The position numbers and the translations under genes are program-made. From Draconibacterium orientale (GTDB lineage Bacteria > Bacteroidota > Bacteroidia > Bacteroidales > DYQJ01), in the NCBI GenBank assembly GCA_020719345.1, contig DYQJ01000006.1, positions 1 through 32,426 of the forward strand: a DNA stretch of 32,426 nt, in the 5' to 3' direction. Each line of letters begins with the position of its first letter. The first letter of the stretch is position 1. Shown in pieces: positions 18,324 through 27,538 of the stretch. A model generated the notes under the pieces. It did not search any database, was not told the DNA's origin, and saw only the letters and a list, made by a program, of their open reading frames with translations.

Positions 18324-20894
18324 TTATAAGATAATTATCTTTTTAAAATAATAATTCTGGTTGACCATAGTTTTGAGAAAATATACTCCTTTTGGTAATC
18401 CTGCGAGATTTATTTGTGAGATATTATTGTCAATAAAATTATGGTAAACTATTGTTCCGCTGCAATTATAAATATTTATTTCTATTTTGTCATCTAAGTT
18501 ATTAACTATATTGAAAATACCTTTATTAGGATTAGGAAATAAAGTTATCAATTCGTTAGTATCTTTAATATTTACAATCAATTGCAATTTTACATCAACA
18601 TTTACATCGGCATTTAAGTTTATATTTCCGTTATAGATGACATAGTTTTCAGCCGTAACAGTATATGCAATGTTGTCATTTGGGAGAATATTAATAAAAG
18701 TGGTTTTTCCGTTGCTGTCCGTATATTGTGCGTCATAATTAGCAATCTCAATTTTCGCATTAGCAATAGGAGTTGCAATAGGCAATGTTTCATCGGTTAC
18801 CGAGAAGGTTATATCATAATTAAGTATGTCTTTTTCAGCGGGAAATAATATTTCATCTACCCATGCGCAGTCGCTTCCTTCCGATGAGTTATCATCTTTT
18901 TGATAGCTCCATTTGTAAGTGTGCGTTCCTTCTTCTACAAAGAAGCTTGCTGATGTCCAGTCTTTTTCTCCCGACCATTTAGCTTTTTCTATATTGTCAA
19001 TATAAAAATATAAAAAATCCCAGCCATCTTCGGAAGATACTTTAACAAAAAATGTTATCTCACCTTCATGTGTGTTTTTAGTTATTGTCATGTTTGTTTG
19101 TTCCGAATTAGTTATTTCGGCAGATTTAATAGACCAGTTACCTTGGTAAAAAGTTTGATTTGTTCGTGTCCATAGTCCATCAGGAAAGTTAAAATCAGTC
19201 GGGATATTATTTTCAAATCCGACTGGGATACTTTTTCTAAGCAAAAAATCAACGACATTGTTAGTAAGCGTAATATCAACATTTTGACTAAGCGATGCAT
19301 AATTAGTTTTTGAGGCACGTATATTATAAGTATTTTCTGGGACTTGATAAATGGTATAATGTCCGTTTTCATCTGTTAGCACCGGTGCATAATCATGGTC
19401 TAATATTTCTATAGTAGCTCCTTGTATTGGTGTTTTTGTAATTGTTTCTGTTACTGTACCTGTAATGTCTACAATATTAGCATCTTGGAGTATGACGTCT
19501 TTTATAATAGTCTGATTATTAGCGACAGTTATAGTCCATGTTTGCGATTTATAACCTTCGCTTGAATATATAACCTCGTATGTACCAGCCGCTATAGGTC
19601 TGTGATAGTCACCTGATGTTAGGTCAGTATAAACTTCGGAGCCGTCTTTGTCATGCGACTTGATAAATATTTGGGCATTTAAAGGTTGATTGTTAGAATT
19701 TTTGACTGTTCCATGTATTCCGTAGGTGGCTTCTTTAATAAATTGAATTAAAGAATTTTTGTTATAGTTCCAATATGCGTTTAGTTCGCTTGAAGGGATA
19801 AGTTTTTCTAATGAACATTCTATCGTTATTTTTCGGCAGTGGTGCCAGTAGTTCATATAGTCTTGTATTCCTCCTTCTACTTCGTACCAGTCTCCTCCTT
19901 GTGTAACTCCAGACTCTGTAATATCATCCATGTATCCTGTGTATTGTTGTCTGGCGAGCTGGACATAAGTAGCGGATACGTTTTCAAGCCATTGTGTATC
20001 AGGGTGCGGATTTTCTATAGTTTTCCATGTGTCCCACGGATAGTTCATTACCTCTGCTCCGCCGTGGAAGCTTCCTCCCATAATAAAGTTATGTGCAGAT
20101 GCGAAGTTCATCATTGCTATTGTTTCGGCTTGCCATGTTCCTGTTGGATTTTGTCCCCCTACTGGGTCTGGGAAATTTCTATTTATATCTTTAGAATTTT
20201 CGTTATATCTTTCGGCATTTGCGACGGTTTGATTTTCTATGGCATTATCTGAGTCCGGAATTGTGCGATAAGTTCCATCCGGGTTGATGTTAGGATTTAT
20301 CCATATTTCTACGTCGTTGACCAGAGCTGTGATGTCTTCGTAACCGGGTTTGTTATAGTTTACAAGTAAATGGTCGGCGAGTCGAAGTAGCAATATCATA
20401 CCAGTAATTTCGTCTCCATGCATAGTAGAGGTGTAAAAAAATTCGGGTTCGGCTTCTTTATCTTTAACGTTGTCGCTTATTTTCAAGACATACAGCTCGC
20501 GTTGGTCGTGAGTTGTTCCGAAACTTTGCAATTTACATATTTCCGGATAGTCTGTTGCCATCTTTTGCAGCATTTCTTGGTAAACTTCGTATATCGGATA
20601 TTTGTCCCAAGTGGACATCTGTGCAAGCGTTGTCGCCATGACAATATTTTTCGCACTCGCCGAAGGTTTGTCCATGAATTGTATTTTGTATTTGTATTTA
20701 GTAAACTCGGCGAGTTCGTCTTCATTAGCATACGCCCAGATGGTGTCATTACGATAGTTATCTATGGAGATGAGTCGGGTTATGGTACGAAGTTCTTTTT
20801 TGTTATCTAATTTGAACTTAAAATAATAAATCTGCTGCGCATAAGATGTCGTTGCGAAGAAAAGCACAAAGAGTAAGTATAAAATTTTTTTCAT
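18324..20894 (-). CDS. M14 family zinc carboxypeptidase, secreted, with carboxypeptidase-regulatory-like repeats and T9SS type A sorting domain
   Basis: Signal peptide MKKILYLLFVLFFATTSYAQ; STMHGDEITGMILLLRLADHL; NPNINPDGT; SRNFPDPVGG-like region; GGSFHGGAEVMNYPW; C-terminal LFPNPNKGIFNIVN...LPKGVYFLKT. Confidence 0.93.
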   Translation of the reverse strand: MKKILYLLFVLFFATTSYAQQIYYFKFKLDNKKELRTITRLISIDNYRNDTIWAYANEDELAEFTKYKYKIQFMDKPSASAKNIVMATTLAQMSTWDKYPIYEVYQEMLQKMATDYPEICKLQSFGTTHDQRELYVLKISDNVKDKEAEPEFFYTSTMHGDEITGMILLLRLADHLLVNYNKPGYEDITALVNDVEIWINPNINPDGTYRTIPDSDNAIENQTVANAERYNENSKDINRNFPDPVGGQNPTGTWQAETIAMMNFASAHNFIMGGSFHGGAEVMNYPWDTWKTIENPHPDTQWLENVSATYVQLARQQYTGYMDDITESGVTQGGDWYEVEGGIQDYMNYWHHCRKITIECSLEKLIPSSELNAYWNYNKNSLIQFIKEATYGIHGTVKNSNNQPLNAQIFIKSHDKDGSEVYTDLTSGDYHRPIAAGTYEVIYSSEGYKSQTWTITVANNQTIIKDVILQDANIVDITGTVTETITKTPIQGATIEILDHDYAPVLTDENGHYTIYQVPENTYNIRASKTNYASLSQNVDITLTNNVVDFLLRKSIPVGFENNIPTDFNFPDGLWTRTNQTFYQGNWSIKSAEITNSEQTNMTITKNTHEGEITFFVKVSSEDGWDFLYFYIDNIEKAKWSGEKDWTSASFFVEEGTHTYKWSYQKDDNSSEGSDCAWVDEILFPAEKDILNYDITFSVTDETLPIATPIANAKIEIANYDAQYTDSNGKTTFINILPNDNIAYTVTAENYVIYNGNINLNADVNVDVKLQLIVNIKDTNELITLFPNPNKGIFNIVNNLDDKIEINIYNCSGTIVYHNFIDNNISQINLAGLPKGVYFLKTMVNQNYYFKKIIIL

Positions 20895-21009
20895 ATTGTA
20901 AAAATTAAAATTATTTATAATTTCAAGATAGTTATTTTTTCAAATGTTGCATTTAAACATAAATTAAATTAGTTCTTGAAAAGTATTATAAAAATTTTCT
21001 TTTTCTTTG

Positions 21010-21032
21010 ATTCCTTTCATATCTTTGTGGTT
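21010..21032. repeat. Half-copy of the 18239..18319 inverted repeat
   Basis: attcctttcatatctttgtggtt vs attcctttcatcgctatgtggtt (18298-18320), 20/23 identical. Confidence 0.7.
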
Positions 21033-21174
21033 AAAAATAAGTTAGCATATTTTATGAATTATTGAGGTTAGTGCCAATGTCAGAAAGGTAAAATAAATTT
21101 GTGAATGCTAATAAAACATATTGTTGAAACAATGTCTTCAATACAGCTAAAAATTGAAAAAGATATGCTTAAAG

Positions 21175-21205
21175 TTGGTACTTTCAATTTCTATTTTTAT
21201 ATTTG
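21175..21205 (+). promoter_or_regulatory. Bacteroidetes-type promoter (TTG-N20-TATATTTG)
   Basis: ttg(21175-21177), 20-nt spacer, tatatttg(21198-21205). Confidence 0.55.
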
Positions 21206-21231
21206 TCTCTAAATTTATACTAAAGCCCATA

Positions 21232-21333
21232 AGTAAAATAAAAAAAATAACTTCGGAATTTATAATTTACAACTACTTGATATTCAAGCAAAAGCCAAAT
21301 TATAATTCTGAATTTATAATTTATAATTTACTT
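21232..21333 (+). repeat. Dispersed about 100-bp repeat, copy A
   Basis: ataacttcggaatttataatttacaactacttgatattcaagcaaaagccaaattataattctgaatttataatttataattta; matches copies at 21921 and 32240. Confidence 0.93.
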
Positions 21334-21361
21334 ATTGAAAATTATTATAATCCTTAAAAAT

Positions 21362-21922
21362 ATGTCCACAGAAATATCTCATATTATTTCAAAAGAAGAT
21401 TTAAAGCTGTATTCCAGAATATTGTTTTTTATTGAACTCGTTATTTTTGCAAGTATTTATTATCTTACAAAATTTGCGTTTGAGCCGTTTGTAATTTGGG
21501 ACAGCATATTAAATTTATCAGCTCAAATAAAGGTCATTAGTTTTTTTTCTATAATATTTTTCGGAGGAATATTGCATGAGTTAATTCATGCAATATTTTT
21601 CGCGGTATTTAATAAACGAGGTTGGAAAATGATAAAATTTGGTGTAAAAATCAAATTATTAGCATTATACTGCCATTGTTCCGAACCTATTTCTGTAAAA
21701 CATTACCGAATTGTTGCTGTTATGCCGCTACTCTTCTTAGTAGGTATTACGTTAATATTGTTTTTAGTTACTCAATATTTTTGGTTCATTCTATTATCTT
21801 TTTTATTTTGTTTCACCAGCAGTGGCGACTTAATCCTTTTATTTACACTAAGAAAATTAAGCAAAGAGACACTTATAAAAGACCATCATTCCGAAGTAGG
21901 ATATATTTATATTGCTGATTAG
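21362..21922 (+). CDS. DUF3267-like integral membrane metalloprotease
   Basis: HELIHA (HExxH) motif within GGILHELIHAIFFAVFNKRGWKMIKFGV, several TM segments; ATG at 21362 preferred over upstream TTG. Confidence 0.75.
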   Translation: MSTEISHIISKEDLKLYSRILFFIELVIFASIYYLTKFAFEPFVIWDSILNLSAQIKVISFFSIIFFGGILHELIHAIFFAVFNKRGWKMIKFGVKIKLLALYCHCSEPISVKHYRIVAVMPLLFLVGITLILFLVTQYFWFILLSFLFCFTSSGDLILLFTLRKLSKETLIKDHHSEVGYIYIAD

Positions 21923-22037
21923 TAAAATTTAAAAAATAACTTCGGAATTTATAATTTACAACTACTTAATATTCAAGCAAAAGCCAATTTATAATTCTTA
22001 ATTTATAATTCTTAATTTATAATTTATAATTTACTTA
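21921..22037 (+). repeat. Dispersed about 100-bp repeat, copy B
   Basis: agtaaaatttaaaaaataacttcggaatttataatttacaactacttaatattcaagcaaaagccaatttataattcttaattt..., with extra ttcttaatttataa units. Confidence 0.93.
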
Positions 22038-24836
22038 ATTGCTATTTATTTCTATTTCAAATCCTATAACAAGAATATCATCTGTTTGTACGCTTTCGTC
22101 CTTCCACTGGGTTATTCTTTCATCAAAATATTTGCCTTGCTGCTTCATTTCTACTGCTTTTAAATCCAAAATCAATTTGCGTAAATTGTGCTTCATAAAT
22201 TTGCGTTTAGATTCGCCTCCAAACTGGTCTGTGTAACCGTCAGTGAATAGATAATATTTGTCGTGTGGCAGGATAGTAATTATATTGTTGGTAAAATTTT
22301 TCCTGTTTCTGCTTGCATGTATGCCTATCGGCATCTTATCTACTTTAAATTCAATGATTTCGTCTTCTCTAAGTAACCAGAGCGGATTGTAAGCACTTGC
22401 AAATTGCATCTCTTTGAGATTCTTGTTTATTATACAAATAACCATGTTCATACCGTCTTTGGAATCGGAGCTTATGTCGTTTTGATTTAATGATTCTATC
22501 ACATTATGAGAGAGTTTGTCCAAAATATTTGCAGCGTTGATATTAGAATTATTTAATCTGTTCAAATATAGGTCAGATATGTCCTCCAAAAAAGATATGC
22601 CGAGCATACTCATAAAAGCTCCCGGAACCCCATGTCCTGTGCAGTCGGCTACCGCAATTAACGAGTAATTAAGTATTTGCTTCGTCCAATAGAAGTCGCC
22701 GGAGACAATGTCCTTTGGTTTAAATAAAATAAAATACTGCTCTATCGCCATATTTTTATTAAATTTTAATAATGCTTCCTGAATTCTTTTGGCATATTCT
22801 ATGCTGTCGGTTATTTGTTTTGTTTGTTTAACTATCTCGTCTTTTTGTTTGATTAGCTCTTTGTTGATGACCATTATTTCACTTTGTTTCTGCTCTAACT
22901 CGTCAAAAGCTTGATTTAAAACTGTCGTCGTTGTTTGCAATTCCTCCAATTTTTCATCCAGTTCAATGCTTTTAGGCATCAGCTCGTCTCTTTGTGCGAG
23001 CAGCTCTTCTTTTTGATTTAAAATTTCTTCGCGCTGATTAATAATTTCTTCGTGTGCGAGTTTTATCTCGGTGATATCACTGTCCACTGCGATAATCTTA
23101 ACTACCTTTTCATGTTCTATTATTGGGGTAATACAAGTTTGTGTCCACAGAGTCATACCATTTTTTGTGGTATGCTTATTTTCATAAGTAAAAGATTTCT
23201 GAGTTATTTTGCAATTTTTCAAGATATATCCTATCCTGTCATTATTGCTAAAATCAACTATATTTCGTCCATATTTTTTCACAAATTCTTCTTGTTCGTA
23301 TCCGTAAACTTCTTTGAGAGCTCGGTTAGTCCATTCTAAATTTCCACCTGCATCAAGAATAAAGACCACATTTTGTGTATTACTTGCTACAATAGACAGC
23401 TTTTCTAATTCTATATTTGTCTCATTAATAATCTCGTTCACGCTTTTGAGCTCTTCTAAGGTCTCGTATAATTCTACGGTGCGCTCTTTTACTCGTGCAT
23501 CAAGACTCTTATTAAGTTCTAATATTTCGTTATGCAAGTTTTCACTCTCTTTGGCGAGATAGAAATGACAATTCTCTGGACGATTGAGTCCATTGAAAAT
23601 AGCGACAGCCATCTGAGTACAGGAACCGTAGCCACATGCCGAACAATTATACATGTCTTTATCTGAAAATTTGTACATGGACTCATATATATTTAGCAGC
23701 TCTATCTCGTTGGGAGTTTGAATAGTATTGTTTGCGGAACGGTCAGTATAGTCGCGGTTATATATATTGTGATGCCAATATTTTTCTAAAAGTTGGTCTA
23801 TTGATTGTTTGTTATCTTCCTGATTTATTTTCTTATAATGCGCCTGCTGATTTATGTTTCGTTGATTTATCCAAAATTCTATTTCGTCTGGGGATTTTTC
23901 TACATTCAATGTAAGCGGTCCGGCATTGCAACCGTTTTCACAATTCAAACAGTCTATGAAAAGAGGCTGAAATCCACTTGATATTATCTCCGGTAATTTA
24001 TCAAGATATTTATAAATAGTATGTACGCCCTCTATTTTCCTTGAAATATGTCTAATATCCGGAACAATGCGCTCTATGGTACTGATTAATCCGCCGGGAG
24101 TAGAAAATAAAACAGCGCGCTCTGCCTCAGGATTTTCATAATACTCGTCTTGTAGAGAGTTCAAATCAATATTTTTATCTTTCAAATATTTGTCAATAGA
24201 TTGATAAGCGACATTAAAATCGCCATACCCGGTCTGTTCAAATTCTCGCTTTTTTGCGTTGCAAGGCGAGATAACAGCAACTTTAAAGTTCTTATATTGC
24301 GGATAAAACTCATCTATCATCTTTATAGTGTGCAACATCGGACTGTGACGAGGCACCAAATATTTAATCAATTCGGGACGGTAAATTTCTATATATGTAA
24401 CAATAGCCGGACATGCTTGCGAAATTGCTATCTTAGGTTTGACAGTAAATATGTACTCAAGATACGATTTAACAGTCAATTCGGCTCCGAAGCTAACATC
24501 TAAAACGGCTTTTATGCCCATAGATTTTAACCACGCATTAATTTTTAGGTATTGATTAGGAAAATTAGCCGCGATAGATGGGGCTACTACTGCTACAATA
24601 TCTTGATTCTCCTGCAATGATGCTATTAGACTATCAAAATCATCTATGAAACTACGCGCCGCGTGAGTGCAGGCACGTATGCAGCTCCCACACGCAAGAC
24701 ACATGTCTTCGTTTATGCTAACAGTTTCGCCACTGACATTGTTACAGTACTTAACCGGACAAATAGTAATACAAGCATGACAATTAACACATTTTTCTTT
24801 ATCTAAACTGATGACTTTTATTAAATTTATTGCCAT
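22035..24836 (-). CDS. Sensory [FeFe]-hydrogenase-like protein: 2x[4Fe-4S] - hydrogenase large-subunit-like domain - FeS domain - PAS - SpoIIE phosphatase
   Basis: CVNCHACITICPVKYC and CLACGSCIRACTHAAR ferredoxin motifs; H-cluster-region cysteines in SQACPAIVTYIE, ISPCNAKKREF, DCLNCENGCNAGP; FeS motif YNCSACGYGSCTQMA; PAS NVVFILDAGGNLEWTNRALKEVYGY; SpoIIE SGDFYWTKQ...VADCTGHGVPGAFMSMLG...LFTDGYTDQFGG. Confidence 0.92.
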   Translation of the reverse strand: MAINLIKVISLDKEKCVNCHACITICPVKYCNNVSGETVSINEDMCLACGSCIRACTHAARSFIDDFDSLIASLQENQDIVAVVAPSIAANFPNQYLKINAWLKSMGIKAVLDVSFGAELTVKSYLEYIFTVKPKIAISQACPAIVTYIEIYRPELIKYLVPRHSPMLHTIKMIDEFYPQYKNFKVAVISPCNAKKREFEQTGYGDFNVAYQSIDKYLKDKNIDLNSLQDEYYENPEAERAVLFSTPGGLISTIERIVPDIRHISRKIEGVHTIYKYLDKLPEIISSGFQPLFIDCLNCENGCNAGPLTLNVEKSPDEIEFWINQRNINQQAHYKKINQEDNKQSIDQLLEKYWHHNIYNRDYTDRSANNTIQTPNEIELLNIYESMYKFSDKDMYNCSACGYGSCTQMAVAIFNGLNRPENCHFYLAKESENLHNEILELNKSLDARVKERTVELYETLEELKSVNEIINETNIELEKLSIVASNTQNVVFILDAGGNLEWTNRALKEVYGYEQEEFVKKYGRNIVDFSNNDRIGYILKNCKITQKSFTYENKHTTKNGMTLWTQTCITPIIEHEKVVKIIAVDSDITEIKLAHEEIINQREEILNQKEELLAQRDELMPKSIELDEKLEELQTTTTVLNQAFDELEQKQSEIMVINKELIKQKDEIVKQTKQITDSIEYAKRIQEALLKFNKNMAIEQYFILFKPKDIVSGDFYWTKQILNYSLIAVADCTGHGVPGAFMSMLGISFLEDISDLYLNRLNNSNINAANILDKLSHNVIESLNQNDISSDSKDGMNMVICIINKNLKEMQFASAYNPLWLLREDEIIEFKVDKMPIGIHASRNRKNFTNNIITILPHDKYYLFTDGYTDQFGGESKRKFMKHNLRKLILDLKAVEMKQQGKYFDERITQWKDESVQTDDILVIGFEIEINSN

Positions 24837-24854
24837 ATCATTTTTTTTACTTTG

Positions 24855-24886
24855 TAAATATAAATATTTTTTTGTATTTATTCAAA
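24855..24886 (-). promoter_or_regulatory. Putative promoter of the hydrogenase-like/SpoIIE gene (TTTG-N20-TATATTTA on minus strand)
   Basis: Minus strand ttttg-aataaatacaaaaaaatatt-tatattta; -7 box deviates in last base. Confidence 0.4.
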
Positions 24887-24999
24887 ATATAGCAATAAAT
24901 ATGAAAAATATTTCAAAAAAAAATTTTTATAAAAAAAACTCATATTTAATAATAATTATTATACTTTTGCACGATTTTTAATACAAATAATTTTTCAAA

Positions 25000-26661
25000 A
25001 TGGAAAAGATTTTTTACCCTAAGTTTTTTAGTGTAATAAAAAAAGGCATTTCAAAAAAACAAATAGGGACAGATGTTTTATCCGGTGTGGTTGTCGGTAT
25101 TGTTGCGTTGCCACTTGCTATAGCTTTTGCTGTGGCAAGCGGAGTATCACCGGAGAAAGGATTAATAACAGCAGTAGTGGCAGGTTTTTTAATATCTTTT
25201 TTAGGAGGCAGCAGAGTGCAGATAGGAGGACCTACCGGAGCTTTTATCGTGATAGTTTATTCTATTGTAGAGAAATATGGTATTGACGGATTAATTATTT
25301 CTACTATATTAGCCGGTATTTTATTAGTTCTTTTCGGTGTCTTAAAATTGGGAAGCTTGCTAAAATTTTTCCCGCATCCACTGGTTGTAGGATTCACCAG
25401 CGGAATAGCGCTGGTCATTTTTTCCACACAAGTTAAAGATGCTCTTGGACTTGATATTGCTAAGGTGCCTTCCGAATTTGTTGATAAATGGGAATTATAT
25501 TTTCAAAGCATGAGCAGCTTCAATCCTATTGCATTGGCGTTGACTATTGCCACTATTTTAATCGTGTTATTTTCTAAACATTTGACTAATAAAGTTCCCG
25601 GCTCCTTTGTCGCAATAATAGTAATAACGGCAGCAGTTCAAATATTAGGTTTGAATGTTACTACGATAGAGACTTTCTTTCATGAAATACCGAGTGATAT
25701 AAATATTACTATTCCGAATATCAAAATAAGTGACCTCTCTCATTATTTGCAACCGGCAATCACTATCGCTTTGCTTGGCGGTATAGAATCGCTGTTGTCG
25801 GCGGTCGTAGCAGACGGGATGATAGGAAGCAATCATCGTTCTAATACGGAGCTGATAGCACAAGGAATAGCCAATATAATAACACCTTTTTTCGGTGGAA
25901 TCCCTGCAACAGGCGCAATAGCAAGAACAGCTACCAATATACGAAACGGAGGACGAACACCTATCTCTGGGATGGTACACGCCGTTACATTACTTTTGAT
26001 AATGTTGTTCTTTGGTAAATGGGCAAAACTTATCCCGATGTCGTGTCTGGCTGGTATATTGATAGTTGTAGCTTATAACATGAGTGAGTGGCGCTCTTTT
26101 ATTTCTATTTTTAAATCTTCATGGTTTGATATATTAATCTTGTTATCAACCTTGTTATTAACAGTTATAGTAGATTTGACCGTAGCAATCGAGGTAGGTA
26201 TAGTTTTATCTTCTTTGTTGTTTATGAAACGAATGTCAGATATAAATAAAGATATCCAACTCAATGTGGACTCCGATGTCTTAGAAGATTACTCTTCCAT
26301 TCCTCCATACATCAGTATTTATGAAATAAATGGTCCTTTATTTTTTGCCTCCGCCAAACAATATTGTGAGGTCTTAAAAAATAGCGGCTCAAAAAGTAAA
26401 ATAATGATCATTCGCATGCGAAATGTACCTTTTGTTGATAATACCGGAGTTCATAATTTTAAAGCAGCGTTAAAAATCTTGCAAAATGCTGATACAAAGA
26501 TTATTCTGTCCGGCGTAAATGATAAAGTAAGAACTGATTTAGATAAAAACCGAGTGAGCTTCCTCATCGGAAAAGCAAATATTTTCAATAATTTTGATGA
26601 AGCTTTGCGACATGCAAAAAAAATAGTAGAGAAAACGGCAGTCTATTCAGTGGAAGAATAA
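25000..26661 (+). CDS. SulP family inorganic anion transporter with C-terminal STAS domain
   Basis: DVLSGVVVGIVALPLAIAFAVASGVSPEKGLITAVVAGFL, GGPTGAFIVIVY, HPLVVGFTSGIALVIF, STAS MRNVPFVDNTGVHNF. Confidence 0.96.
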   Translation: MEKIFYPKFFSVIKKGISKKQIGTDVLSGVVVGIVALPLAIAFAVASGVSPEKGLITAVVAGFLISFLGGSRVQIGGPTGAFIVIVYSIVEKYGIDGLIISTILAGILLVLFGVLKLGSLLKFFPHPLVVGFTSGIALVIFSTQVKDALGLDIAKVPSEFVDKWELYFQSMSSFNPIALALTIATILIVLFSKHLTNKVPGSFVAIIVITAAVQILGLNVTTIETFFHEIPSDINITIPNIKISDLSHYLQPAITIALLGGIESLLSAVVADGMIGSNHRSNTELIAQGIANIITPFFGGIPATGAIARTATNIRNGGRTPISGMVHAVTLLLIMLFFGKWAKLIPMSCLAGILIVVAYNMSEWRSFISIFKSSWFDILILLSTLLLTVIVDLTVAIEVGIVLSSLLFMKRMSDINKDIQLNVDSDVLEDYSSIPPYISIYEINGPLFFASAKQYCEVLKNSGSKSKIMIIRMRNVPFVDNTGVHNFKAALKILQNADTKIILSGVNDKVRTDLDKNRVSFLIGKANIFNNFDEALRHAKKIVEKTAVYSVEE

Positions 26662-26742
26662 TTTTTTTTATATAAATTAAAAACTTTTTTATATTTAATA
26701 TTATTTTTTTACCTTTGCAAATAAACAAAAAATATAAATAAA

Positions 26743-27393
26743 ATGAATAAAGTTGTTAGAATTACATTACAATTAGGTTTATTGATTGTTGCTATTATTT
26801 TAGCGTATTTCTTAGTGGAGAGTATTATGCAGCCGATTCGTTTTGATGAGGCATACAGACGCCAGTACGAGATGGTCAAACAACGCTTGATAGAGATACG
26901 AGATGTGCAGGTGGCTTTTAAGTACAATCACGGAAATTATACTGCCGATTTTGACTCGTTAATTGCGTTTGCAAAAAATGACTCCATGAAGGTAATAAAA
27001 GCTTCTGGCTCAGTTCCAGACAGTATTTATTTGCAATTCGGTCGCGTTAAAGGAGAAGAAGAAGCGTTGAAGTTGGGCATCATAAAACGTGACACAGTAA
27101 AAATTAGCGTTCTCGACTCGTTATTCAAACCGCATCACGTGGTAGACTCTTTAAAATACGTGCCTAATACTGGCGGTAAACTTATTGAACTTGAAACTAA
27201 TATACTGGCAACAATGTCCGGCGTCAATGTATCTGTTTTTGAAGCAAGAGTGCATAATAATGTATTTTTAAAGCACTTAGACAGACAAGCAGTGATAAAT
27301 CTAAATGACGAAGCTAAACAAAACAAGAAGTATCCCGGATTAAAAGTGGGTTCAATTATTGAAGTTACTAATAATTCAGGTAACTGGGATTGA
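26743..27393 (+). CDS. Conserved hypothetical protein with N-terminal TM helix
   Basis: Intact ORF with TACCTTTG -7 box at 26710-26717; single hydrophobic N-terminal helix. Confidence 0.7.
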   Translation: MNKVVRITLQLGLLIVAIILAYFLVESIMQPIRFDEAYRRQYEMVKQRLIEIRDVQVAFKYNHGNYTADFDSLIAFAKNDSMKVIKASGSVPDSIYLQFGRVKGEEEALKLGIIKRDTVKISVLDSLFKPHHVVDSLKYVPNTGGKLIELETNILATMSGVNVSVFEARVHNNVFLKHLDRQAVINLNDEAKQNKKYPGLKVGSIIEVTNNSGNWD

Positions 27394-27432
27394 TGTGACG
27401 AACTATTGATGTTGTTCTATCTAAGACAAACA

Positions 27433-27500
27433 CAATTTTCTATGACAAAAATATCTAATTATATTATATGAATTATTGTCATAGAAAGTTGTTGTTTTTA
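27433..27500 (+). terminator. Hairpin with T-rich tail between 27393 and 27541
   Basis: caattttctatgacaa (27433-27448) pairs with ttgtcatagaaagttg (27476-27491), followed by ttgttttta. Confidence 0.55.
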
Positions 27501-27538
27501 TTTTAACGTAATTTTTTTTCAATAAATAATTAAATATA

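Noticed and set aside
19839-20810. Plus-strand ORFs 19839..20252 and 20418..20810
   Set aside because: Antisense to the M14 carboxypeptidase; Cys/Phe-rich composition typical of shadow ORFs.
21154-21357. ORF 21154..21357
   Set aside because: Covers a promoter and dispersed repeat copy A; translation repeats EFIIYN, an artefact of the AT-rich repeat.
23052-24503. Plus-strand ORFs within the hydrogenase-like gene
   Set aside because: Shadow ORFs antisense to a well-supported multidomain CDS.
25645-25980. Minus-strand ORF in SulP gene
   Set aside because: Antisense shadow ORF with no domain signature.
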